From Halobacteriovoraceae bacterium (GTDB taxonomy: Bacteria; Bdellovibrionota; Bacteriovoracia; Bacteriovoracales; Bacteriovoracaceae): a stretch of DNA of 64,000 nt. Made by a program: the position numbers and the translations under genes. Below, piece after piece: positions 1-8,151 of this stretch. Under the pieces are notes generated by a model. It searched no databases. It was not told the DNA's origin and saw nothing but the letters and a program-made list of their open reading frames with translations. How positions within the stretch are numbered: the stretch's first letter is position 1; every line of letters begins with the position of its first letter. The stretch spans positions 95,302-159,301 of the forward strand of contig PASP01000004.1 in NCBI GenBank assembly GCA_002712005.1, given 5' to 3'.

Positions 1-691
1 TATAACAATCACCCTTTCTCGTAAGCCTGCCTTCTTCACAAATGAAGCAAGCTTTCTCAAGATTGATTTAGAAAGTGGTCTGATGAGCAATCACTTTGGA
101 AAAGTAGAAAGTGGAGTTTATCAAGGAGGCTCTGCTCATAAACTCCAAAAAGATCTAGGATTAAATGGAGAGGAAATTCTCTATTTAGGAGATCATATTT
201 ATGGAGACGTGGTGTCGATCAAGAAAACATTTAATTGGAGAACGGCCCTAATTCTCGATCCTTTAAAAGACGAGCTTAACTCCATCAAAAAGTCTTCTTC
301 CGTACAAAAGAAGATTGATAAACTGATGGGTGAAAAGCAAGATCTTGAATACAAAATTAATGAAATTGAAATTAAAAAATTTGAAGCTCGAAAAAACAAA
401 ACAACTTCTGACGAAGTTAAGGCCTTCAAAGAAGAGCTTAATAAAGTTTATGCTCAAATTGAAAAGATCAATACAGAGATTTCAGACCTGATTACTGAAT
501 ACCGTAGCCACTTCAATCCTTATTGGGGTGAACTTATGCGAGCTGGTCAAGAAGAGTCTCGAATGGCCGATCAAGTGGAAAAGTACGCATGCCTCTATAT
601 GATTAAGATTTCTGATCTCTTCTCTCATAGTCCACGGACTTACTTTAGACCAGAAAAGAGAATTCTACCCCATGAGGTGGAGAATCTTTAA
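1..691 (+). CDS. HAD-IG family 5'-nucleotidase, C-terminal part (5' end outside window)
   Basis: The reading frame is open from the left edge (codons begin at base 2), so this is the C-terminal part of a longer gene. Before the first internal ATG (base 83) the frame reads a Ser-Arg-Lys-Pro-x-Phe-Phe segment. It is followed by VYQGGSA and then YLGDHIYGDVV, the late acidic motif of HAD phosphatases. Both are typical of the cytosolic purine 5'-nucleotidase-like HAD-IG family, which dephosphorylates nucleoside monophosphates. A charged coiled-coil stretch lies in the middle and the end resembles the family C-terminus (SHSPRTYFRPE). The last 27 bases overlap the convergent deacetylase gene. Substrate cannot be read from this fragment. 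Confidence 0.8.
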   Translation, partial: ITITLSRKPAFFTNEASFLKIDLESGLMSNHFGKVESGVYQGGSAHKLQKDLGLNGEEILYLGDHIYGDVVSIKKTFNWRTALILDPLKDELNSIKKSSSVQKKIDKLMGEKQDLEYKINEIEIKKFEARKNKTTSDEVKAFKEELNKVYAQIEKINTEISDLITEYRSHFNPYWGELMRAGQEESRMADQVEKYACLYMIKISDLFSHSPRTYFRPEKRILPHEVENL

Positions 692-1630
692 AAGAAATTG
701 AGAATAGATGTCGGCGGCTTTTTCACCATAGCCGCCGGCCATTACCCATGCTTGAGGAATATCTAAATCTCTGGCCCACTTATAGATCAACATATCTCTG
801 GCCAAGAGTTGCTCTTTTGAAAGCTTAAGCCCTTCACTAGACTTAAGAGCATCTCCTTCGTAAGGGTCAGCCCCATTAACCACAAAGAGCAAGTCCCATT
901 TCTTCTCCATAATGTCAGAATCAAAGAGTATATTTTGCAATCGAGGAAGATAACTCTCTTCTTCATTTAGCTTAAAGGGCAAATCATAGTCTGAGCTAAT
1001 GATAGGAAGCTCACTATGAATGGGCCAGCCATCGGCCATATGTAAACTAATCGTAGTAAGAGTGGGATCATCTTTTGTGATTTCCGCAGTACCATCGCCC
1101 ATGTGAGCATCCACATCGAGTATGAGAATATTTTGTAATGAATATTCCTTTTGGGCCTTGCGAAGGGCAATGACAATATCACTTAAAGGACAAAACCCTG
1201 CTCCGGTATAAGAGCGTGCGTGATGCATTCCTCCGCCAAGGTAATAACAGAACTTCTTTGCTTCTAATGCTGTCTTGACGGTTAAAACAGTTCCCTTAAC
1301 CTGAGAGAGGATACTCTCTCTTAATTGAGTCAGTGGAGCTTGCGCTCTTTCAGGAAGATAACGGCTCGGATCTTGGCAATCATAGGCATAGAGGATTTGA
1401 GTGATAAACTCTTCATCCGAAAACCACCTTTCTAAAAAATCCGAATCATGAGCACGTTTAAGATCTTCTCGCGTGAGTTCCTCAAGTAAGGAGAGATCAA
1501 GCTCTTTTAACTGAGGAAAGTCTTGTTTTAGCCTTTCAAAAACTCGCTGTGAACGATCGTCGCAAAGAGGGATCGCAATGCCATATTTCTCAAGCTCAGT
1601 GGATAATTTTGGGTGATAAATAATTGTCAT
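665..1630 (-). CDS. Histone deacetylase superfamily (HDAC-like) amidohydrolase
   Basis: 321 residues, full length for a bacterial HDAC-like enzyme. The family hydrolyses acetyl amides (acetyl-lysine, acetylpolyamines) with a zinc centre. Visible active-site elements are the paired histidines in GGGMHHA (H136/H137), the zinc ligands in LDVDAHMGDGT (D174, H176), the third ligand in NGADPYEGD (D255), and the GGY loop (Y301). The usual second His of the DxDxHHG motif is Met177, which is outside the zinc ligand set. There is no signal peptide, so it is cytoplasmic. It is convergent with the nucleotidase gene and stands alone. Natural substrate is unknown; protein, polyamine or acetoin-related roles are all possible. 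Confidence 0.85.
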   Translation of the reverse strand: MTIIYHPKLSTELEKYGIAIPLCDDRSQRVFERLKQDFPQLKELDLSLLEELTREDLKRAHDSDFLERWFSDEEFITQILYAYDCQDPSRYLPERAQAPLTQLRESILSQVKGTVLTVKTALEAKKFCYYLGGGMHHARSYTGAGFCPLSDIVIALRKAQKEYSLQNILILDVDAHMGDGTAEITKDDPTLTTISLHMADGWPIHSELPIISSDYDLPFKLNEEESYLPRLQNILFDSDIMEKKWDLLFVVNGADPYEGDALKSSEGLKLSKEQLLARDMLIYKWARDLDIPQAWVMAGGYGEKAADIYSQFLLKILHLMG

Positions 1631-1782
1631 AAGGCATGAAATCTATGACAAATGCTCTAAGTCGTCAAAAATATTGAAGAATCCCCGTATTATTTACAAG
1701 CATTAAATTTACAAGGGCTCTTTCCCTATTGAAGCTTTTCTTTTATTAATAAGGGGTTAATTCACAAATAATGAGGACTCCT

Positions 1783-2928
1783 ATGAAAAGACTTCTTTGG
1801 CTACGCCATGAAACGAAACCTTTTGAAAAACGTGTAGCGCTTACACCTGATCAAGTTTCTGTTCTCTTAAGCCTCGGTCATAGAGTTGTGGTTGAGAGAA
1901 GTCCCAATCGTGTTTTCTCAGATGAAGAATATGAGAAGACAGGTTGTGAAATGATGGAGCCTAATAGTTGGATTGAACTTGCCCCTCAAGAGGCCACTAT
2001 TTTTGGTTTAAAAGAATTAGAAGAAAAAGACTTTCCCCTTATCCATCGCCACATTCATTTTGCCCATGTTTTCAAAAATCAAAAGGGCTCCTATGAATTT
2101 TTCAAAAGAATGAAAGAAGGTGGCGGACTCCTTTACGATCTAGAATACCTTGTCGATAAAGATAAAAAAAGAATTGCTGCCTTTGGTGAATGGGCAGGAT
2201 TCACTGGTGCAGCTCTTGGGCTAGACCTATGGATCGCTAATCTTAAGGGCCAAGACTATAATGAGTTAGGACAAGTTAGACCTTGGGAAGACTCTCATAA
2301 ACTCATCGGTCAAATGCATGAAAAGTATTTTGAATACGAAGATCGTGCTCCTCGAGTATTGATCATTGGAGCCTTTGGTAGAAGTGGAAAAGGTGCCCGC
2401 AAATTCTTTCAACGTATGGGAATCAAGACTACGAATTGGGGTTCTGCTGATACGAAAGGAAAAACAAATATTAAAGAGATTCTTGACTTTGATATCTTAG
2501 TTAATTGCGCTCTTATGACCAAGAAAGCTGGACCTTGGTTGACCAGAGAAATGCTTAATGAAGAAGAGGCAAGGCTAAGTGTACTTTCTGATGTGAGTTG
2601 TGATCCAACGGGACCTTGTAATCCCCTACCCATTTACGATAGGGCCACAACTATGGATGCTCCTGCACTTTATATTAGCAAAAAAGGTGATCGTCCCCTA
2701 GCAGTGACGGCCATAGACCATCTTCCCTCCCTTCTTCCTAAAGAGAGTAGCGAAGACTATGCAGAACAACTCTTTCCCTATATTTTGAAATATATGGAAG
2801 GTAAAATTGAAGATTCAGTTTGGGATCGAGCTCTTACAAACTACTATAAGAACTACTTTACTCATATGGAAAAAGAAATGGATCCTCAAGGAAGTTCAGA
2901 AAACGTAGTAAGAATGGATCGCACATAG
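1783..2928 (+). CDS. Saccharopine dehydrogenase, NAD+, L-lysine-forming (Lys1-type)
   Basis: A 381-residue protein with the alanine dehydrogenase/PNT-like two-domain fold of fungal Lys1, which interconverts saccharopine with lysine plus 2-oxoglutarate. Visible are RVALTPDQV near the N-terminus, GLKELEE with the catalytic Lys77, HIHFAHVF with the catalytic His95, the AAFGEWAGFTGAALG stretch, the NAD-binding loop GAFGRSGKGA, and the C-terminal IDHLPSLLP. The start at 1783 is preferred because GAGGA (1773-1777) sits 5 bases before it; an in-frame ATG at 1771 would add four residues. It is convergent with and overlaps the glycosyltransferase gene. No Lys9-type partner is visible nearby, so the direction (lysine breakdown or synthesis) is open. 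Confidence 0.85.
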   Translation: MKRLLWLRHETKPFEKRVALTPDQVSVLLSLGHRVVVERSPNRVFSDEEYEKTGCEMMEPNSWIELAPQEATIFGLKELEEKDFPLIHRHIHFAHVFKNQKGSYEFFKRMKEGGGLLYDLEYLVDKDKKRIAAFGEWAGFTGAALGLDLWIANLKGQDYNELGQVRPWEDSHKLIGQMHEKYFEYEDRAPRVLIIGAFGRSGKGARKFFQRMGIKTTNWGSADTKGKTNIKEILDFDILVNCALMTKKAGPWLTREMLNEEEARLSVLSDVSCDPTGPCNPLPIYDRATTMDAPALYISKKGDRPLAVTAIDHLPSLLPKESSEDYAEQLFPYILKYMEGKIEDSVWDRALTNYYKNYFTHMEKEMDPQGSSENVVRMDRT

Positions 2929-3734
2929 GAAAGATTTTCTAAATTTCCATGTTTAAGATAACCCATTTCTAAGATTCGAGCTTTTTCTAAAATCATCTCT
3001 TTTAGGGCCTGAGACTCACTTTCGTTTAAATTAAAATCAGGATGATCATAAATTTCATGCATGGCCTTTACGCGCCAATAATCCATGGCCTTATAGCGGG
3101 CCGACAACTGGTCATCATGACCGCCATATTTATTGAGAATGGGCTCTTCTATAAAACCTACTTCATACTTATGGGTCACTCTTAACCAAAGCTCATAGTC
3201 TTCACAGACAATGAAGTCTTCTCTAAATCCGTTCATTTCCTGATAAAGTTCTCGTGTCATCAAGGCAGCTGAAGGTGAAATTAAGCAAAGTCCTAAGCAG
3301 CGCTGAAAGATTTTTCCTCCTTCTTTCTTATGCTTAAACTTAGGATTAACCCTCTTTCCGTTTCTAATCCAAATTTCTTCCCCATGGATCAAAGGATGAT
3401 GGGGATTATTCTTGGCCCAGTGAATTTGTTTTTCTAACTTATGCTTGAGCCACTCATCATCACTATCAAGGAGCGCAATATAGTCTCCTTGAGCATGAGA
3501 AAAGCCTATATTTCTTGCGTGGCTCACCCCTTGGTTTTCAGTAAGGCTGACGAGTTTAACTCTTGGGTCGTTACTATAGCGCTCAATCACAAAGTGATCT
3601 GTGCCATCAGTTGAAGCATCATCGACAATAAGGCATTCCAGATTTTGATAAGTTTGATTTAATACAGAATCTACCGCCCTACCTAAGGTCTCAATGCGAT
3701 TATAAGTAGGAATGATGACACTTACTAATGACAT
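2886..3734 (-). CDS. Family 2 glycosyltransferase
   Basis: 282 residues with a GT-A fold start (VSVIIPTYNR at residues 4-13), the QTYQNLECLIVDDAS segment, and the acidic nucleotide/metal site LLDSDDEW. These are hallmarks of GT2 enzymes that move a sugar from an NDP-sugar onto a glycan or lipid acceptor. There is no membrane segment, so it probably acts at the cytoplasmic face of the inner membrane. Its start overlaps the end of the upstream aldo/keto reductase gene by 10 bases, indicating co-transcription. Donor and acceptor cannot be told from sequence. Confidence 0.88.
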   Translation of the reverse strand: MSLVSVIIPTYNRIETLGRAVDSVLNQTYQNLECLIVDDASTDGTDHFVIERYSNDPRVKLVSLTENQGVSHARNIGFSHAQGDYIALLDSDDEWLKHKLEKQIHWAKNNPHHPLIHGEEIWIRNGKRVNPKFKHKKEGGKIFQRCLGLCLISPSAALMTRELYQEMNGFREDFIVCEDYELWLRVTHKYEVGFIEEPILNKYGGHDDQLSARYKAMDYWRVKAMHEIYDHPDFNLNESESQALKEMILEKARILEMGYLKHGNLENLSYVRSILTTFSELP

Positions 3735-4684
3735 ATTCTATTTATCTCTTGAATCCAAGTTTCTTCTAGAGGCTCAGTACTCACTTCAAGGACTTCCTCC
3801 CAATCTTTTTTAGATTTGGCTCCCATGAGAGTTACCGAATGCCATGTTTTAGAGAAGAGGTAGCGTAGAGAAAGTTCAGTTAAATTAGAGACTCCCTTAT
3901 TCTGAGAACTTATGCTTTTGATAAAATCTTCGAGTTTTTCAACTTTCTCACACTTGGCCAAGACCTCTTTTTGAGACCACCAAGGAGCTGATTTACGACA
4001 ATCGTCCTTGTCATAATCTTTGGCCTGTTCTCTCTTCTTTGTCACTCTTCCCGTAAGAATACCTTTATCAAAAGTCCCCCAGCCCATAAAAGATAAGTTA
4101 TCTTTAAGTATGATTTCTTTTATGTCCTCAGGAGGAGAATTAAAAATATTATGTTCCGATTGAATGACCTCTATTTTTTCAATTTCACTAGCTGCTTGGT
4201 AGTCCAAAATATGAGTATTGCAAAGGCCGATATGTTTAATTTTTCCTCTGTTCTTTGCTTTGGCCAATACTTCCATGGGACGTCTAATATCCACTTGAGC
4301 ATCAGGCCAGTGAATCATATAAAGATCAATATAATCGGACTGAAGCCTTCTTAAGGAATCCTCTAACATTTTTTCAGTAATCTTAGGATCATTGGTCATA
4401 TCGACCCTTTGATTCTCATGCCAATAGACTCCACTTTTACTGATGATTTTGACTTGATCTCTATTCTTTTTAAAGTATTCCCCAAGAATTTCTTCACTTT
4501 TACCAAAACCATAAATGGGTGCCGTATCAAAGACTCTTATCCCATTTTCAAAAGCATATTCTAAGAGTTCTTCAGCATTATCTTTAGGTTGTCCAAAGCC
4601 ATAGCCTCCCCCTTCTCCACTAATCGCTGCACCACCAAAGGCATAGGGAGACTGAGACCAATTCGATAGAAGATGTTTTGTCAT
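3725..4684 (-). CDS. Aldo/keto reductase
   Basis: 319 residues, a TIM-barrel NAD(P)H-dependent oxidoreductase. The family catalytic tetrad is visible: D53 and Y58 in VFDTAPIYGFG, K83 in IISKSG, and H125 in LYMIHWPD. The enzyme would reduce an aldehyde or ketone to the alcohol in the cytoplasm. It is the first gene of a two-gene unit with the GT2 gene, so a role in making or modifying a sugar for a surface glycan is possible, but this is inference only. The start is an ATG about 45 bases from the divergent promoter of the nucleosidase operon. Confidence 0.88.
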   Translation of the reverse strand: MTKHLLSNWSQSPYAFGGAAISGEGGGYGFGQPKDNAEELLEYAFENGIRVFDTAPIYGFGKSEEILGEYFKKNRDQVKIISKSGVYWHENQRVDMTNDPKITEKMLEDSLRRLQSDYIDLYMIHWPDAQVDIRRPMEVLAKAKNRGKIKHIGLCNTHILDYQAASEIEKIEVIQSEHNIFNSPPEDIKEIILKDNLSFMGWGTFDKGILTGRVTKKREQAKDYDKDDCRKSAPWWSQKEVLAKCEKVEKLEDFIKSISSQNKGVSNLTELSLRYLFSKTWHSVTLMGAKSKKDWEEVLEVSTEPLEETWIQEINRICH

Positions 4685-4729
4685 AAAGATCCTTTATACT
4701 CTAGTTAAAACCTATAATTACGCACATAG

Positions 4730-4758
4730 TTGACGTAAGTGGACCCCCTTACTATACT
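4730..4758 (+). promoter_or_regulatory. Sigma-70-type promoter of the nucleosidase/SPL operon
   Basis: A TTGACG -35 box (4730-4735) and a TATACT -10 box (4753-4758) are separated by exactly 17 bases. Transcription would begin near 4765, giving a leader of about 37 bases before the GTG start at 4802. It is one of the clearest housekeeping promoters visible in the window. Confidence 0.65.
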
Positions 4759-4801
4759 GCCGCGACAATAAATTGACCAAACTTTCTAATGAGATAACTG
4801 A

Positions 4802-5935
4802 GTGAATTCTGAATCGACTTCTTCTATTCTAATTACAATGGCCCATCGGGGAGAAGCCCGTGCTTTCTTTTCTGAATATAAGAGCGAAGTAGTAGAAGAG
4901 AATTTCTATAAACTCAGTACACCTTTTACCGATTTGGAGGTCTATCTCTACCTTACTGGTGAGGGTATTGAAGATTCTCTTTGTGGGTTAAGCTATATTC
5001 TGGGTAAGTATCACTTTTTAAAAAACGTACTCAATCTTGGAATATGTGGTCTGCTGCGAAAAGATGGACCATGGGAAATCAATGATAGAGTTGAAATAAA
5101 AACAGTCTATGCTGATGCGACAGAGTCTCTAAACTCCAAACATCGAGAAGCCTCTTCATCTGGTAGAGTCAATTTTAAAAGTTTTCCACTTCGCTCACAA
5201 AAACAGTACGAAACCTACGATCTTATTACGACTCATCAACGTGTTCTCAACCGGGATCAAGCCGACTTCCTCGACAACTTTGCTCCTTTAGTTGACCGTG
5301 AGCTTTGGGCACAAGCCTATGCTTGTCATAAGTTTGATATTCCCCTATCAAGTATTAAAGTCATATCAGACTACGCAGATGGCGAAATCTGTGAACAAGT
5401 GAAAGAGGAATCTATCATCTGGAGTGACCTTCTTCTTAGAAGCTTTATTGAGATCTTCGAAAACCCTACTCATGAAGAATCTAAAATAAAAGACGATAAT
5501 CAAATCCTTCACCAATTCCTAGATAAAGACATTCAGTTTTTTCATCTGACTCTTTCTCAGGAAAGAAACCTGAGGAGATTACTTCATTCTCTTCAAATCA
5601 AAGGAGCTGATTTCACTGAACTTAAGAGAAGAATCAATTGGTCAGAACTTACTCAACTCAAGCTTCGCCCAAAAGATAGAACGAAAGAACTCATTCTTCT
5701 TTTAACTGAACAATTAAATCCAATGGATGCGAGGCTGAGAGATAAGCTGAAGACCCTTACTTATCCTCTCGAAAAAAGAGGAGCAAAAATAAAGCATGAT
5801 CAAGATTATGAGAAAGATAGAATTCATCTCTCTGTGACCCTTCAGCGAAAAGATGACTTTGAATTCCTAGCAGATGCCCTTAAACGATTTCCTGTAGAGA
5901 AATGGAAGTCCCTTATAAGAGGCGAAGATGTTTAG
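4802..5935 (+). CDS. Nucleoside phosphorylase/nucleosidase-like protein with extra C-terminal domain
   Basis: 377 residues from a GTG start; the nearest in-frame ATG is at 4838. Residues 1-210 resemble the MTA/SAH nucleosidase, futalosine hydrolase and nucleoside phosphorylase family: an N-terminal MAHRGEARAFF, the core LNLGICGLL, and a late KVISDYADG that matches the family (V/I)SD(Y/x)AD active-site region with its catalytic Asp. Residues 230-377 are a charged helical extension that I do not recognise. The stop overlaps the SPL gene start by 8 bases, so the two are translationally coupled. Cleavage of a glycosidic bond in a nucleoside is the likely chemistry; the substrate is unknown. Confidence 0.65.
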   Translation: MNSESTSSILITMAHRGEARAFFSEYKSEVVEENFYKLSTPFTDLEVYLYLTGEGIEDSLCGLSYILGKYHFLKNVLNLGICGLLRKDGPWEINDRVEIKTVYADATESLNSKHREASSSGRVNFKSFPLRSQKQYETYDLITTHQRVLNRDQADFLDNFAPLVDRELWAQAYACHKFDIPLSSIKVISDYADGEICEQVKEESIIWSDLLLRSFIEIFENPTHEESKIKDDNQILHQFLDKDIQFFHLTLSQERNLRRLLHSLQIKGADFTELKRRINWSELTQLKLRPKDRTKELILLLTEQLNPMDARLRDKLKTLTYPLEKRGAKIKHDQDYEKDRIHLSVTLQRKDDFEFLADALKRFPVEKWKSLIRGEDV

Positions 5936-6923
5936 TCGTATTCTAATCGAAAAAGATGTTGTTGATTATCCTCAAGCGAAAAAAATTTTAAAACAATTCT
6001 CCGCCATTCCTACTAAAGAGATCGATCGAGTTGATGATATTTTTGGGCGAGTAAAAAAACCTTATCTCCAAAAAAGAGAATCATTACAACTCTTCTTGGG
6101 AAAAAAAAGAGGCCAACGTATAAAACTTGCCCCAGATGCTTATGGTCTAGCAGGAGAGCCCCACTATTACTTTATCCATGCTTACAACTGTATTTATGAG
6201 TGTGAGTATTGCTATCTTCAAGGTCACTTTCACTCTCCGGATATTGTTCTCTTTCTCAATCATGATGAAATCGGTGCTGAAATTGAAGAGAAGATTCAAC
6301 AAACAAATTCACCAATCTGGTTCCACGCTGGTGAGTTCTCCGACTCATTGGCCCTCACCCATCTTACTGGAGAGCTCCCCTACTACTTTGATCTCTTTAG
6401 AAAATATCCTCACGCAAAATTAGAATTGCGAACAAAATCAGCGAATATTAAAGAGCTGCTTAAACAAGAGCCTGCTCCAAATATTATTACAAGCTTCTCC
6501 CTATCCCCAGCTCATCGAATCAAAGCAACAGACCTTAAAACACCAAGTCTAAAAGGACGTCTTGCAGCTATGAAAAAGCTGGCAGAACATGGCCACAGCC
6601 TAGGCATTCATTTCGATCCTGTTATTCATGAAGATGAATTTGAAAAATGCTATCAAGAACTTATTGAAGAAATTTGCCAAACTCTTCCCCTGTCTTCAAT
6701 TGAATATATTTCTATCGGTGTCGTTCGCTTTACCAGTTCAGTCTTTCATCAGGTGAAAAGAAATTACCCCAATTCTGAACTCTTAGCAGCTGAATTTACT
6801 TCTAGCTTTGATGGAAAGGTCCGCTATCCACGTCCCTTTCGCTTATGGATTTTAGGAAAGATAAAAGATCTGTGTTTAAAAAATGGGATTAGTGAAGAAA
6901 AGATTTATTTATGTATGGAGTAG
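5928..6923 (+). CDS. SPL-family (spore photoproduct lyase-like) radical SAM protein
   Basis: 331 residues with a radical SAM cluster motif C88-x3-C92-x2-C95 inside YNCIYECEYCYLQGHF. This matches the spore photoproduct lyase family pattern, in which the cluster is followed by YLQ. Later segments such as WFHAGEFSDSLAL, LELRTKSAN and GIHFDPVI also fit SPL-like enzymes. True SplB repairs the UV photoproduct 5-thyminyl-5,6-dihydrothymine in spores, but this organism shows no sign of sporulation, so the substrate may differ. The gene is second in an operon with a nucleosidase and ends one base before the convergent barrel gene. Confidence 0.82.
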   Translation: MFSRILIEKDVVDYPQAKKILKQFSAIPTKEIDRVDDIFGRVKKPYLQKRESLQLFLGKKRGQRIKLAPDAYGLAGEPHYYFIHAYNCIYECEYCYLQGHFHSPDIVLFLNHDEIGAEIEEKIQQTNSPIWFHAGEFSDSLALTHLTGELPYYFDLFRKYPHAKLELRTKSANIKELLKQEPAPNIITSFSLSPAHRIKATDLKTPSLKGRLAAMKKLAEHGHSLGIHFDPVIHEDEFEKCYQELIEEICQTLPLSSIEYISIGVVRFTSSVFHQVKRNYPNSELLAAEFTSSFDGKVRYPRPFRLWILGKIKDLCLKNGISEEKIYLCME

Positions 6924-6924
6924 T

Positions 6925-7881
6925 TTAGAAACTAAGTCCTATAAAGCCACCATACTGAATCTGATGAGTTTGAGTATCCCCATCCATTTCCGAGTCTTGA
7001 TAATATAGCTTAAACCAGAGGTTTCCTTTGAGGTACTGCTTGAAATTAACATTCCACTTCATTGATGTAATATCTTCTTCTTTGGATCCATCATCTAATG
7101 ATTTTGTTCCTATAGGCGAATAACCTAAAGCTAACGTTAAATAGCTCCCATGTTTAAAAATGGAAAAGCGATAACTTATACTCGGAATAACCCAATACAC
7201 TTCAGAGAGACTGACTTGTAGGTTTTGCTCAATAATTCTTAAAATATTAAAGCGTTCATTATTAAAAGACATGAATGAAAACTGCTGCCAGCCAACGGCA
7301 ATCCCATAAGAGAAATTAGAAAATTGAGGCTGATAAATTAATCCGTACTCAATATTATGATTAATAGGAAAATTATAAATTCTTTGAGTACTTGCTAATT
7401 GGAGTTTATTTTTTTTCATCATCTTATAGTTTAAATAACTATGCCACTCTAGAGTGTGAATAAAATTCAATCTTAGATCAAAGGTTGGTCCTCTATTTTC
7501 TGTTAATAAATTTCCACCTGAATCTAAGGTTTCATCGTTGTCATAATAGTGATAACCAAAAGAGACATCATAGAGAGGATTCTCTCGATACACATAGACA
7601 CTCTCCCAAGCATCTATATTTCTCCAATCTTTAATTTGGGGGTTCCAATATTTAAGAAGTTTTTTAAAACGCTCTAAATCCGAAGGTGCTTCTAAACTCA
7701 TAATAGGAATGGAGTGTTCAATCATAAACTCCAAAGCTTCATCTTGAGTTTTGAACCTCTTATTGACCCACACTCTTCTTAAGCCGTTAGAGTCAACGCG
7801 AGATTTACTCATGGCCCAGCTAGAAGGTGCTAATAATCCGAGCAAAAAGAAGAATGGGAGAGCATATTTAAACACAAACAT
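6925..7881 (-). CDS. Predicted outer-membrane beta-barrel protein of unknown function
   Basis: 318 residues. The N-terminus has a clear Sec signal peptide (hydrophobic FKYALPFFFLLGLLAPSSWA, cleavage probably after residue 23). The mature part alternates aromatic and polar residues in strand-like stretches (for example VSFGYHYYDND, FSYGIAVGWQQF, WFKLYYQD) and ends with a Phe, as beta-barrel proteins usually do. A short helical region near residues 40-70 precedes the barrel-like part. I do not recognise the family. It is the only minus-strand gene between the SPL operon and the giant lipoprotein, so it is probably a single transcript. Confidence 0.65.
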   Translation of the reverse strand: MFVFKYALPFFFLLGLLAPSSWAMSKSRVDSNGLRRVWVNKRFKTQDEALEFMIEHSIPIMSLEAPSDLERFKKLLKYWNPQIKDWRNIDAWESVYVYRENPLYDVSFGYHYYDNDETLDSGGNLLTENRGPTFDLRLNFIHTLEWHSYLNYKMMKKNKLQLASTQRIYNFPINHNIEYGLIYQPQFSNFSYGIAVGWQQFSFMSFNNERFNILRIIEQNLQVSLSEVYWVIPSISYRFSIFKHGSYLTLALGYSPIGTKSLDDGSKEEDITSMKWNVNFKQYLKGNLWFKLYYQDSEMDGDTQTHQIQYGGFIGLSF

Positions 7882-8053
7882 AATATATTTGAAGATATGT
7901 AAAAACCTATATTTTTGATAATTTACGCCATAATAAACTATTGAAATTATATCGCTGAAAGGCCGTTTAAGTAAAATTTTAAGCTAAAGAGGAATTCTTT
8001 GCAGCTTAGAAAGTGACCATCTTTCTCGCCACATTTTCTTCATCCCCCTTGTG

Positions 8054-8063
8054 CAGGTACCTG
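8054..8063. promoter_or_regulatory. 10-bp perfect palindrome upstream of the first giant lipoprotein
   Basis: CAGGTACCTG is a perfect 10-base palindrome located about 28 bases upstream of the FliA-like -35 element. It could be a regulator site. A palindrome this short can arise by chance, so confidence is low. Confidence 0.2.
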
Positions 8064-8090
8064 TAATTACATAAAAAAAAGGGAAATAGG

Positions 8091-8118
8091 TAAACTAAGT
8101 CATAGAAGTTTCCGATAA
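8091..8118 (+). promoter_or_regulatory. FliA (sigma-28)-like promoter
   Basis: TAAA at 8091-8094 and TCCGATAA at 8111-8118 are separated by 16 bases. The enterobacterial FliA consensus is TAAA-N15-GCCGATAA, so seven of eight -10 positions and the full TAAA match, with one extra spacer base. The expected transcript start near 8125 leaves a short leader with AAGGAG at 8132-8137. The same arrangement precedes the paralogous gene at 20093. Confidence 0.5.
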
Positions 8119-8151
8119 AGACTATTGAGATAAGGAGTAAGCATCAGTTTT

